Below, in pieces: positions 26,714 through 34,951 of a stretch of 46,392 nucleotides of DNA (position 1 is its first letter; every line of letters starts with the position of its first letter). The stretch covers positions 1 to 46,392 of the forward strand of contig JAWLEA010000010.1 of NCBI GenBank assembly GCA_041686345.1, given 5' to 3'. The stretch comes from JAQICJ01 sp041686345. Its GTDB lineage: Bacteria; Myxococcota_A; Polyangia; HGW-17. The notes below the pieces were generated by a model. The model ran no database searches and was not told the DNA's origin. It saw nothing but the letters and a program-made list of their open reading frames with translations. The position numbers and the translations under genes were made by a program.

Positions 26714-28391
26714 TTTCGTCGATGGAATAGTCGTTGTAGCAGCCGGATGTGTCAAAAGAACCGCAGTCGGAATTGCAGTACAGATCGCCACCGGTATAAC
26801 CCAGAGAAGCACAGGTGGCTCCGCCCAGATCGTCACCATCACAGATATCTGTTCCATCAATAGTATTGTTGCCGCAGCCGTCAATGCAATTGTCAAAATG
26901 GTAATTGCAATCACTGGTACAGGCAAGGGTACCATCCGCAAAACCGTAATCTGTACATGATTCCGACCCCAGATCGTCACCGTCACACATTTCACTGCCT
27001 TCAAGAATATTGTTGCCGCAACCGTCGGTGCAACTGTTGAAATCCCAAGTGCATTCAGCGGGATCACAAGCAAGAGTACCACCTCCGAAACCGAGATCAG
27101 TACAGTCGTAGCCGTCAAGATTGGTGCCATCACAAACTTCAGGAGAGGTGATGACGCCATCTCCACATACAGGGGCGATACAGCCCGATACGTCCCATTG
27201 ACAATTGCTGTTGCAGGCAAGATCGCCGTCAATAAAGCCCATATCGATAGTAGTGCAGTCGTTGCCACCCAGATTGGTGCCGTCACAGACCTCACTGGCA
27301 TCGAAAGTGATGATGCCGTCGCCACAGGCAGGAGGGTTGCACGCGGCAGTGTCCCAGCTTTCACAGTCTGCTCCACAGGCAAGTTCTCCGGTTACAAAGC
27401 CTTCGCCGATGGTAGTACAATCGTTGCCGTCAAGATTGGTACCATCACAAATTTCACCAATCTCGGTTGTAATAATGTCGTCACCGCAGACGGGCAGGAT
27501 GCAATTGGTAGTGTCCCAAGTTTCGCAGTTTGCTCCACAGGCAAGGTCGCCATTGATGAAACCTTCGTCGATGGTAGTGCAGTTGTTTCCGTCGAGTAGG
27601 GAGCCGTCGCAGGTTTCTCCCGCATCAAGATTACCATTGCCGCAGGTTTCACATTGTGAGTAATCCCATTGGCAGTTTTCGTTGCATGCCAGGGTGCCGC
27701 CGACGAAATTCATGCCGATGGTAGTGCAGTCGTTACCATTGAGATCTCCACTTTCGCAGACTTCCAACTGACCGATTTCGCCATCACCACAATAGGGTGA
27801 CTCACAATTGCCGGCATCAAATTGACAGGTAGGACCGCAAGCAAGTTCTCCTCCGAGAAAGCCCAAAGATTCACAAGTTTCTCCGGCTAAATCATTAGCT
27901 TCACAAGCCTCTCCTGCTTCTATGATATCATTGCCACAGGCAGGTTCAGTGATGTCGGTGCAAGAGGTAGTATCCCAGCCGCTGCAATCTGAAAGGCATT
28001 CAAGAGTGCCGCCGGTGAATCCTTCACCAATAGTGGTGCAGTCGTTCCCATTGAGGTTGGTGCCATCGCAGGTTTCATTGCCTTCGATGATATCATTGCC
28101 GCAAACCTCGTTGTTATTGTTGGAAGAGGTGCAGCCGGATTCGTCATAATCGGAGCAATTGGAAAGACAACCAAGGGTTCCTCCGTCATAACCCAGATCA
28201 ACACAGGTTAGAGAACCCAGATCGCTGCCATCGCAGGTTTCATTGCCTTCGATAATGTTGTTGCCACAGACGATATGGTTGATATTATTGGTGTTGTTAT
28301 CGTTGTTGCTACTGCTGCTGTCGTCACAGGAAATGATTGCCACTGAAGCAAGCAGGCAGATTGAAAACAGACAAACTTTGGAAATTCTCAT
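26706..28391 (-). CDS. lipoprotein with ten 6-Cys repeats (zero-frame part)
   Basis: This 561-residue reading frame starts with a lipoprotein signal ending AIISC (Asp at +2). AAGGAG lies 6 bases upstream. After a Ser/Asn linker come ten units of about 48-55 residues. Each has six cysteines and begins CGN/CGD with I-I-E-G-x-E-x-C-D-G, then C-T-T-I-G or similar, then G-x-L-x-C, x-x-C and a final C. The type is common in Myxococcota surface proteins and probably forms disulfide-stabilised rods. The frame stops at TAG right after SIDETF, and a well-formed domain continues in +1. So this is either a frameshifted gene, a sequencing error or recoding. Confidence 0.85.
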   Translation of the reverse strand: MRISKVCLFSICLLASVAIISCDDSSSSNNDNNTNNINHIVCGNNIIEGNETCDGSDLGSLTCVDLGYDGGTLGCLSNCSDYDESGCTSSNNNNEVCGNDIIEGNETCDGTNLNGNDCTTIGEGFTGGTLECLSDCSGWDTTSCTDITEPACGNDIIEAGEACEANDLAGETCESLGFLGGELACGPTCQFDAGNCESPYCGDGEIGQLEVCESGDLNGNDCTTIGMNFVGGTLACNENCQWDYSQCETCGNGNLDAGETCDGSLLDGNNCTTIDEGFINGDLACGANCETWDTTNCILPVCGDDIITTEIGEICDGTNLDGNDCTTIGEGFVTGELACGADCESWDTAACNPPACGDGIITFDASEVCDGTNLGGNDCTTIDMGFIDGDLACNSNCQWDVSGCIAPVCGDGVITSPEVCDGTNLDGYDCTDLGFGGGTLACDPAECTWDFNSCTDGCGNNILEGSEMCDGDDLGSESCTDYGFADGTLACTSDCNYHFDNCIDGCGNNTIDGTDICDGDDLGGATCASLGYTGGDLYCNSDCGSFDTSGCYNDYSIDETF

Positions 28392-28536
28392 TGTTTGCTC
28401 CTTTGCAGAAAAACTTTATGTGGATGATTATGTTATATTTTGGTTGAAGGCAGTTTAAGCCTGAATAAATATTAATAACAGAAACCCGACAGTTTAAGAT
28501 AATAACTTAATGATGAAAAAGGGCAAGGTTGTTATT

Positions 28537-28699
28537 TAGTTCCCATCCCAGAAAGGGGGTTATTAACTGAATGAGAAGTTTGTCTCAGATGCGCGGAATA
28601 ACTTCGCAGACATAGTTGCCACTATATCAAGAAGTTACAATAAAACTGATTAATTCAATTTCCGTTTTCAGACGATGCTCCTTATTTGGGACGGGAACT
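28537..28699 (+). repeat. MITE-like element, copy F (complete)
   Basis: This is the best-preserved complete copy (163 bp). The left end AGTTCCCATCCCAGAAA and the right end TTTGGGACGGGAACT are inverted repeats. The left flank is TA and the right flank TG. The interior stems are present, with one A-C mismatch in the arm at the base of the main stem. It occupies the 421-bp gap between the 10-repeat lipoprotein start and the DUF4846 gene end. The rest of that gap is plain AT-rich DNA. Confidence 0.88.
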
Positions 28700-28812
28700 G
28701 TTAATTACTGATTTAAAGAAAACCATACTCCGAGTTCGGGTAGTTGGCAATTACGGAAAAACAGGAAATCCAGGAGTCTTGATTAAAAATATAATTTGAT
28801 GCAAGAAAAATA

Positions 28813-29847
28813 TCAATACTTGAATCTTCTCAAATCACTCCAGTTAAAATCTTTCCATAGTGGTGTTTTTATGGGGGTCGAAGCTTTTAGTTCAAACCAG
28901 GTGCTGTTGTTGTTTTTGATGATGTGCATGGATTGAGCCGGAGTAAATCCCTGGGCAAGCAGAGCCATTTTTCCGCCTTTATTATCAGATACAAGTTCAA
29001 CAATCAGAATTGCATGACCCAAACTGCCAGCTTTGGGGGGAGGAGTAATTAAAAAATCACCTGTTTTTAAATTTTTAAAAGAAATGTTTTTTTCTGAAAC
29101 ATGATTCACTGTTCCGGTCATTGCAAAGATCCAATTAAGATATTTCTCGAAATTTTTGCGATTTGAATTGGAAGATGCTGTTTTCAGAAATTTCCATTGT
29201 TTGTTTTTTTTAAGGTACCTGATCCCCTGACTCCATTGTTTCCAGGTAAAATATTTGTTGCTACCGCACAGAAAGCCGATTTTATTTTTTTGACGGCGCC
29301 ACCAGAGATATTCAGCCCTCAATTTGACGATAACATCTATGCATTGCATGAATCCACGGGAATCTAAAGGTAAATCAATAACTGCGGTGGCAAAAGATTG
29401 CCATGATTTGATAATTGTGCCTTTATAAGTTTTTACAGGAGTGCCGGTTGGTTTTAAAGGCAGGTGTCTCAGATACCAGGCATAGCTCCCATTCTTTACT
29501 ATTTTTCTATGATAGCCAGCAGGAGCGGGAACAGCTCGGGCAAGGGAAATATATTTAGACTTTTTGTTTCGCCAGGGATAGATGGAATCAGCCTGGTTTT
29601 GATTGGGAATTGTCAGTTTGGTTTTTATGTTTTTGCTGGAACCGGATTCTGAAATTTCATTATCTTTTTTCAAAGAAATTAAAGAGTGATTTTTCTGTTC
29701 AGAATTGGAAAGTTTTGATTTATTATCAGGTTTTTCTGTTTTAGCCAGTGATTTAAAAAAGTTGCCTTCAGAGGTTTTTTTGTCAACAGGCAATTTGTTG
29801 GAACAACTTGTAAAAAGGATAATTGTAGAGAAAAGTAAATAAATCAT
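28813..29847 (-). CDS. DUF4846-family lipoprotein
   Basis: The protein is 344 residues with a signal peptide ending LFTSC. A low-complexity Lys/Ser/Asn linker runs to about residue 85. The remaining ~250 residues match what I know of DUF4846: 'GSYAWYLRHLPLKPTGTPV', 'FATAVIDLPLDSRGFMQCID', 'LRAEYLWWRR', 'WSQGIRYLK', 'KTGDFLI...GHAILIVE' and 'LLAQGFTPAQSMHI'. The conserved Cys in QCID and His in GHAI are present and suggest a papain-like catalytic pair. That reading is inference. It is the last gene of a minus-strand envelope cluster, 4 bases after the acyltransferase-like gene. Confidence 0.8.
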   Translation of the reverse strand: MIYLLFSTIILFTSCSNKLPVDKKTSEGNFFKSLAKTEKPDNKSKLSNSEQKNHSLISLKKDNEISESGSSKNIKTKLTIPNQNQADSIYPWRNKKSKYISLARAVPAPAGYHRKIVKNGSYAWYLRHLPLKPTGTPVKTYKGTIIKSWQSFATAVIDLPLDSRGFMQCIDVIVKLRAEYLWWRRQKNKIGFLCGSNKYFTWKQWSQGIRYLKKNKQWKFLKTASSNSNRKNFEKYLNWIFAMTGTVNHVSEKNISFKNLKTGDFLITPPPKAGSLGHAILIVELVSDNKGGKMALLAQGFTPAQSMHIIKNNNSTWFELKASTPIKTPLWKDFNWSDLRRFKY

Positions 29848-29851
29848 TAAT

Positions 29852-30706
29852 TCAACTGAAATGCAGTTTGAGTTGATTTGTTATTTCCAGAATGTCATCA
29901 GGTTTGAGTTGGTTCGATGTTTTGTTGACTAGTTCAGGCAGGAAAATTGGTTTTTTAATTTGAAAGATAGTGGAATTGCTTTTGTTGGATTCAGATTTGT
30001 GAATAAAACTTTCTATGGGATAAACAGTATGTTTAAAAAGGGCGGAAATAGTAACAACCAAAGCTTTGTCCACCAGAGTTTCAGGGTATTTTATATCTCT
30101 GTTCAGAATGGACAGAACATTGAGATTATGATCACGGGTGGCTTGATGATGGGAATCGACAAATGTTTTGATGATCATTGTATAACGGGAATCAAAATAA
30201 TCTCTGTAATTTTGAATAACTAATTCATTTTTGTTGTTTTTGAAAAATGTTTTCAGACCGGTTTCGAAATTTTGAGGTTCAGGTTCCTGTCCGTCAAGTA
30301 TGTTGAGAATCAGCCTGATTTCGTAAGGAGAGGGCTTGCGTCCGGTTTTGTGAACAAAATCCTCTTCCACAAAAATTGCTCTGGTTGGAGCCGGTATAGC
30401 GTTACCCCAGTTGAAGAGCTTTCTCCACAGAGGGTAATGGAGAATATGGTCCGGAATCCAGTAAGAAGTATAGCGAATATTATTGTATTTAAGGATTGAA
30501 TAGACGAAATCAGTAATTAATTTTGGATTGGGTTTGTTAATGACAAAAAGAACAGGGTGAGCAGAGGGTATATTTTCGAGTCCTTGGAGGATAATCTCAT
30601 TTTTGCCGGGAAAATGATGGATAAAACGTTTTATGGTGTTTGCATAGATCAACTCCGGCCAGGGTGTATTACGAAAATTTGCCTTGTATGTGTCCCGAGA
30701 TTGCAT
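29852..30706 (-). CDS. degenerate PlsC-like acyltransferase-family protein (possible)
   Basis: The protein has 284 residues and no signal peptide. 'GLENIPSAHPVLFVINKPN' (about 42-60) aligns by eye with the start of PlsC-type lysophospholipid acyltransferases, and 'YPLWRKLFNWGNAIPAPTR' (about 91-109) resembles the second motif. The catalytic H-x4-D is not intact: Asn-Lys-Pro occupies the Asn-His position. No clear PEG motif follows. It may be an inactive relative or may use different chemistry. Close spacing (27 and 4 bases) puts it in the envelope operon. Family assignment is tentative. Confidence 0.5.
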   Translation of the reverse strand: MQSRDTYKANFRNTPWPELIYANTIKRFIHHFPGKNEIILQGLENIPSAHPVLFVINKPNPKLITDFVYSILKYNNIRYTSYWIPDHILHYPLWRKLFNWGNAIPAPTRAIFVEEDFVHKTGRKPSPYEIRLILNILDGQEPEPQNFETGLKTFFKNNKNELVIQNYRDYFDSRYTMIIKTFVDSHHQATRDHNLNVLSILNRDIKYPETLVDKALVVTISALFKHTVYPIESFIHKSESNKSNSTIFQIKKPIFLPELVNKTSNQLKPDDILEITNQLKLHFS

Positions 30707-30733
30707 GATTAGTGACCATTTCCATCTGAAAGA

Positions 30734-31261
30734 TCAGTCGTCAGAAGGATTATAACCATCTTCTAGAGGATCTTCCTCTTCTTCCAGATTTATTTCTTTT
30801 TTGATTGTTGTAGTGGTGGATTTCTTTGGTGTTTGAGGTTTAACTACAGATTTTTGTTTATTTTCAGTTTCCTTGTCATCTGATTTTTTTTCCTTGTCAT
30901 CTGATTTATCTTTATCTGATTTTAGAGTCACTGTTGGAGCAGGTTTGTCTTCTGAAGGGGCTTGTCTAATTACAATGGGTGTTTTCTGCCCGGGGGTTTC
31001 ATTTAGTGGAGTTGGTGGAACGACAGGGTTCAAAATACACTTTACAGAATTACATTTGAGCTTGTAGATTGCATAAGCATCACATCCCTTGGCTTTGTAC
31101 TTATTTTTTTTAAGGCGAGTAACTTTTATTTTGTCAGGTTTACATCTGAGATCTTTTTTTGCCTTATAACGGACAAAGGGGGATTTGCGTACAGGGGCAC
31201 CAGGTGAACAGGCGACGATTGAAATAAAAAAAGTGGCAATTAAAGTAATTTTAAGAATCAC
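30734..31261 (-). CDS. small lipoprotein with Cys motif and long charged tail
   Basis: The product has 175 residues, with a signal peptide ending SIVAC and a strong AAGGAGA site. A short globular part (about 30-80) has four cysteines in the order C-x-P, G-C-D-A-Y, L-K-C, V-K-C. The pattern with C-(K/P) and G-C-x-x-x-x-x-Y-x-C recurs in myxobacterial lipoproteins. The remaining ~95 residues are a Pro/Lys/Asp/Thr-rich disordered tail ending in acidic residues. No function is recognised. It is the third gene, counted from the downstream end, of the envelope cluster. Confidence 0.75.
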   Translation of the reverse strand: MILKITLIATFFISIVACSPGAPVRKSPFVRYKAKKDLRCKPDKIKVTRLKKNKYKAKGCDAYAIYKLKCNSVKCILNPVVPPTPLNETPGQKTPIVIRQAPSEDKPAPTVTLKSDKDKSDDKEKKSDDKETENKQKSVVKPQTPKKSTTTTIKKEINLEEEEDPLEDGYNPSDD

Positions 31262-31300
31262 ATTTATCTCCTTTGAAGAACATTTTAATGCACTTGTAAA

Positions 31301-32362
31301 TTAATAACAAACAGAATTTTTCAAATATTGACAACGAGGAGCATCGAGATAAATCTTGAATTTGCTTTTGGTGGGCAGCAATTTTTCGAGATGAAGCCAC
31401 ATTTTGTCCGTTCCGGCAAAAAAATCGAAATGATCACCTTTGATCCAGCCCCCGACATCATCAGCTCTGAAACAACCATCATGGTAAAAATCACCTATAT
31501 TATCTATAAGGGGAATGTAAACCCCGTCCCATCTTGGCATATAGACAACACTGCCATATGGTATCATGTTGTTATCCACTGCAATGGAACGAAATGGAAC
31601 CAGGGGATTATTTTTGGAGCCGGCACCCCAGGGAAATTTCTTTTTGTTCAGAAAAGTATAGCAGACAATTCCTCCGAGAGGACAAGGAATGCCACAATCA
31701 CAGGATTTGGAAAAGTTGATCACATCTCCTCCCAGAAGTTTGCCGCTGCCTTCTACACAGACATCATTGGCAAAATCCCAGGGAACATGGGCCATGGGAA
31801 TACATTGGGAGTCATCCAGAAAAACCGAATCAGAGCCTGCAGCTTCTATTTCACGAGACAGATAATAATAAGTTATCCAGAATTTTCCCAGAAAATTTCC
31901 TTTTCCGGCAATTTCTTCAGGAACGAAAATTAGTTCTCTCCGGGTATAGACGCAAAGTTCAGAGTTGGAATCATAGCCTTCCAGTTCTACAGTGTGCAAA
32001 GAATTGTCAAGGTTTTCAAATAAAGGCAGCCAAACGGAAAAGTGGTTTGGATATTCTGTTTCCAGTGATTTTATTTTTTGCCCGTTAATAAGAATATCAA
32101 CCCGGTAAACGTTGTAGGCAGCAAAATAAAGATTGAACCAGTTGCCGGTTTTTTCGCCTTTCAATGGTGAAAATATATGTAAAAGGGGTTTTGCAATTGG
32201 TTTATCAGAATAATAAATCTGTTTTGGAGTGCTTTCTATTATCTTTTCTGCCGAGGGTGGTTTTAATATCTCGACATTTTTCTCTTTTTCAGAGCAATTG
32301 GTAAATCCTGAAAACAAGAGAAGGAGAAAAAAAAAGTATAAAGTGGGCTTAATTTTGTTCAT
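31301..32362 (-). CDS. lipoprotein with a C-terminal 3D domain
   Basis: The 353-residue lipoprotein has a signal peptide ending FTNC. Residues ~60-150 look like an Ig-like beta domain (FSPLKGEKTGNWF). The C-terminal part carries 'PFRSIAVDNNMIPYGSVVYMPRW' and 'DGCFRADDVGGWIKGDHFDFFAG'. This has the Asp triad arrangement of 3D domains, the catalytic core shared with MltA-type lytic transglycosylases and Rpf/YocH-type proteins. At least eight cysteines cluster around about 190-230. Predicted to cleave peptidoglycan glycan strands at the envelope. Membership in the cluster with an SGNH hydrolase and DUF4846 supports this. Confidence 0.82.
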   Translation of the reverse strand: MNKIKPTLYFFFLLLLFSGFTNCSEKEKNVEILKPPSAEKIIESTPKQIYYSDKPIAKPLLHIFSPLKGEKTGNWFNLYFAAYNVYRVDILINGQKIKSLETEYPNHFSVWLPLFENLDNSLHTVELEGYDSNSELCVYTRRELIFVPEEIAGKGNFLGKFWITYYYLSREIEAAGSDSVFLDDSQCIPMAHVPWDFANDVCVEGSGKLLGGDVINFSKSCDCGIPCPLGGIVCYTFLNKKKFPWGAGSKNNPLVPFRSIAVDNNMIPYGSVVYMPRWDGVYIPLIDNIGDFYHDGCFRADDVGGWIKGDHFDFFAGTDKMWLHLEKLLPTKSKFKIYLDAPRCQYLKNSVCY

Positions 32363-32395
32363 GGTTGTATTCAGGAATTAAAAATAAAAAATAAT

Positions 32396-33226
32396 TCATT
32401 CAGATAAGAGTTTTATAAGCTGAGGATCCATTTTTCGGGCCCATATTCTGTAGCCTTTGCTGGTGAGATGAAGATAGTCTCCCATTATTTCTGAGGAGAT
32501 TACTTTGTCTTTATCCATGAAATGAGCTCCAAGATCAAGGAAATGTACCTGTTTATCATTGTGGAAAGACTTTGAAAGGATTGAATTGGTAGATTTTACA
32601 AGCTTTCTCAGGTGGTTCGGCTTATGCCCCCTGGGAAATAATGCCAGCAGAATAATGCTGGTAGACGGTAAAACATTTTTAAGTTTATCAACAATTTTTT
32701 TTACTCCCAAGGCAGTGTCTTCGGGTGAATACCCCAGCGCCAGATTATTGGTTCCGGCAAGAACAACAGATACTTTGGGATTTATTTCTGAAAAGTCATA
32801 TTGGTTAAGGCGATAAAGAATGTGCTGAGTCTGATCACCGCCTAGACCGAGGTTAAGAGGATTGTATTTGCTGTAATATGTGTTCCAGATTTCCCGGCCT
32901 TCGTTTTCCCAGTAATGAGTGATGGAATTCCCAACGAAAAGGAGTTTGGTATTTTTTTTTATTTTGAGTTCCTCAATCAGGTGTTTGTTTCTTTTTTCCC
33001 ACCACCAGTAATTTCGTGATGAAGGGATAACTGCAGGAGTTTCTCGCCTTATGTCATGAAGATCTGATTTTAAATTGTGGAGTTTTGAATCCCGTTCAAG
33101 ATTAAGGTTGATGGCAGAGGAGGAGTAAATCTGGAATTGAATCAAGGAATTTTTATTGTAATCTTTGCATCCTGACGGAAACATCAAGAGAAAAGAAAGA
33201 AACTTGCAAAAGAGAAAGTATTTCAT
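32396..33226 (-). CDS. SGNH/GDSL hydrolase lipoprotein
   Basis: The 276-residue protein has a lipoprotein-type signal ending FPSGC. SGNH blocks are all present: GNSITHYW with catalytic Ser (about residue 98), GLGGDQT with Gly, AGTNN with Asn, and DYLHLT with the catalytic Asp-His pair near the end. It resembles PAF-acetylhydrolase-like esterases acting on O-acetyl groups or acylated sugars. Located between comF and the 3D-domain gene, it may modify peptidoglycan or surface glycan. Substrate not determined. Confidence 0.88.
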   Translation of the reverse strand: MKYFLFCKFLSFLLMFPSGCKDYNKNSLIQFQIYSSSAINLNLERDSKLHNLKSDLHDIRRETPAVIPSSRNYWWWEKRNKHLIEELKIKKNTKLLFVGNSITHYWENEGREIWNTYYSKYNPLNLGLGGDQTQHILYRLNQYDFSEINPKVSVVLAGTNNLALGYSPEDTALGVKKIVDKLKNVLPSTSIILLALFPRGHKPNHLRKLVKSTNSILSKSFHNDKQVHFLDLGAHFMDKDKVISSEIMGDYLHLTSKGYRIWARKMDPQLIKLLSE

Positions 33227-33378
33227 GGTTGGATTAAGAAATTGGTGCTGAGGAAAAAACTGTACTGATCAAATATTCAAGGGTAAATTTCAGGTAAAAT
33301 AATATCATAAAATAATATTAATTCATTCTAAAATATAAAGTTGGAAATACAATTTGGAATATGGTTTTCAGGTAAACT

Positions 33379-34119
33379 CTACCAGACAGATCTGGCCAGA
33401 GTGAGGAAAAATATTTCTCCAGAATAACCTTGTTGTTTTAAAAATTTGGCTGCTGCTTTCAAAGTGGCACCGGTGGTAAATACATCATCAACCAGCAAAA
33501 TTCTTTTAGCTGAAATAGAGTTGATGCTTTTAGCAAGAAGATAGGAATTCGGGGTCAATTTTTTGCGTTGGGAAGGAGAAAGACTAACTTGGGGTGGCAA
33601 ATTACCGCTGCGAAGCAACAGATTTTTTTCAATTCTGGGTTTTGAAAACTCCCCGTTCCAGTTTTTGTAGATTGTTTTTACCAATTCCAAAGATGGAGAA
33701 AATCCTTTTTTTAACCAGGACGTCCTGGTGGGAGGAATGGGAAGCAGACAATCGGGTTTGAAAAGCAGGGCAAAGGGCGAAAGCAGGATTCCCAGTTTTC
33801 TTAAAATCCAGGCAGAATGACCATATTTTCCCTTTCTGATTGCAGTTGCAATGGCCCCTTGATATTTGAAAAGACTGTAACCTCTTTGCCAATATTGTCG
33901 ATTACCTGAACAATATCCACATATTCCCTCATTTGACAGCGGTGTACCGCAGATTTTACAAAGGGGAGGGGAAAGGTAATCCAATTGCAAAAAACATTCA
34001 GGGCAGAAAATATCGTTGGAGTGGATGGTTTTTCCGCAAGCGGGACAAAGTTTGGGGAAAAGAAGATTGAAAAAATTGAAATATTCATAAGCTACCTGTT
34101 GTTCATAAATAGTTCCCAT
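33379..34119 (-). CDS. comF: ComF-family phosphoribosyltransferase-like protein
   Basis: This 246-residue cytoplasmic protein has an N-terminal zinc-ribbon-like region (LCPACG, FCPECF, CKICG, CGYC) and a C-terminal type I PRTase fold with ILLVDDVFTTGATL as the PRPP loop. It is the expected size. ComF is required for DNA uptake in competent bacteria and takes part in ssDNA handling. The only usable start codon, at 34119, lies inside the terminal repeat of a MITE-like copy, so the first three residues (M-G-T) come from the element. No other start occurs before the Cys motifs. Start certainty is therefore moderate. Confidence 0.85.
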   Translation of the reverse strand: MGTIYEQQVAYEYFNFFNLLFPKLCPACGKTIHSNDIFCPECFLQLDYLSPPLCKICGTPLSNEGICGYCSGNRQYWQRGYSLFKYQGAIATAIRKGKYGHSAWILRKLGILLSPFALLFKPDCLLPIPPTRTSWLKKGFSPSLELVKTIYKNWNGEFSKPRIEKNLLLRSGNLPPQVSLSPSQRKKLTPNSYLLAKSINSISAKRILLVDDVFTTGATLKAAAKFLKQQGYSGEIFFLTLARSVW

Positions 34120-34157
34120 CCCAGAATGGGGGTTTTTGACTGAATGAGAAGTTTTAT
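34111..34157 (+). repeat. MITE-like element, copy H (left end only)
   Basis: The left terminal repeat AGTTCCCATCCCAGAAT and the next ~30 bases match copy F, then similarity ends. It is flanked on the left by TA. It overlaps the 5' end of comF. Confidence 0.8.
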
Positions 34158-34237
34158 GCTGATGCTGTAAGATTCAGATGTTATTATTTTCGAATTTTTT
34201 TAAAAAAAAACTACTTTTTTTTTCAGAAAGGTTAAGG

Positions 34238-34951
34238 ATGAATATTATACAAGCAATCTCCATTCAAATGGGGATAAGAAAAGGAAATGAGTTTTTGATG
34301 GCTTTTATTCTGTTTACTCTTTCCACTGGATGTTTCAGAGGCAGAAAAGATCCTGATTATGCTGCAAAGAAAACAGATGTTGTTCAGGCACCTGATGCGA
34401 AAATGAAAAGCAAAAAAAGCAGGAAAAATAAGCAAAAAAAGGATAATGAGAAGGCAGGAAAAAATGTGAGTGTCAAAAAACAATCAGTTCAAAAAAAAAT
34501 TGATCACAGCGGTGAAAAAAATAAGCAAAAAGAAAATAATCAAGGTGAAAAAAAAGAAAATCAGCCGGGCTTAAAGGTTTTGGAAACAGCAAAAAAGCTG
34601 GCTTTGAAGAAGAAAAAAATTGTCAGAGGAAGTTGTTGGGATTTTGTCAACCGAGTTTATGAATTGGCTGGTTTTGGCAGGAAGAAGAGAAAAACGATTT
34701 TTAAAAGTCGCAAGAAAGGCCCCTATGCCGATATAAATCTGATTCAGCCTGGAGACTGGATTTACCATGTTAATCTTGAATATAAAAAGGTTCCGCACAG
34801 CGGAATTTTTGTGAAGTGGGTAGATAAAAGCAAGAAGATTGCAAAAATGCTGGCTTATGCAGGAATGAACCGTAAAGCAAGTGGTCGTTATAAGCAACAT
34901 CGTCTTTCCCGGGTATTCAGAATTATTCGTCCTTTACCCAAAAGTGATTAG
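34238..34951 (+). CDS. lipoprotein with Lys-rich linker and CHAP/NlpC-like C-terminal domain
   Basis: From the ATG at 34238 the product is 237 residues, ending the signal at LSTGC. Residues ~30-110 are a Lys/Gln/Asn-rich linker. The C-terminal ~115 residues contain 'GSCWDFVNRVYELAGF' and 'IQPGDWIYHVN', then 'PHSGIFVKW'. Cys and His in this order fit a papain-fold amidase (CHAP/NlpC-P60-like). It would act on cell-wall peptides. The assignment to a specific family is uncertain. Its end overlaps the convergent nadA by 3-4 bases. Confidence 0.65.
   Translation: MNIIQAISIQMGIRKGNEFLMAFILFTLSTGCFRGRKDPDYAAKKTDVVQAPDAKMKSKKSRKNKQKKDNEKAGKNVSVKKQSVQKKIDHSGEKNKQKENNQGEKKENQPGLKVLETAKKLALKKKKIVRGSCWDFVNRVYELAGFGRKKRKTIFKSRKKGPYADINLIQPGDWIYHVNLEYKKVPHSGIFVKWVDKSKKIAKMLAYAGMNRKASGRYKQHRLSRVFRIIRPLPKSD

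Noticed and set aside
26706..27382. Upstream part of the +1 frame and several plus-strand ORFs over the Cys repeats
   Set aside because: The repeat DNA keeps several frames open because of its periodic base use. Their translations are Val/Ala/Thr/Pro-rich without structure, unlike the Cys repeat frame.
26706..28391. Tandem DNA repeats considered as a CRISPR array
   Set aside because: The periodicity is of coding units (~150 bp) with diverged copies and no short identical repeats with unique spacers.
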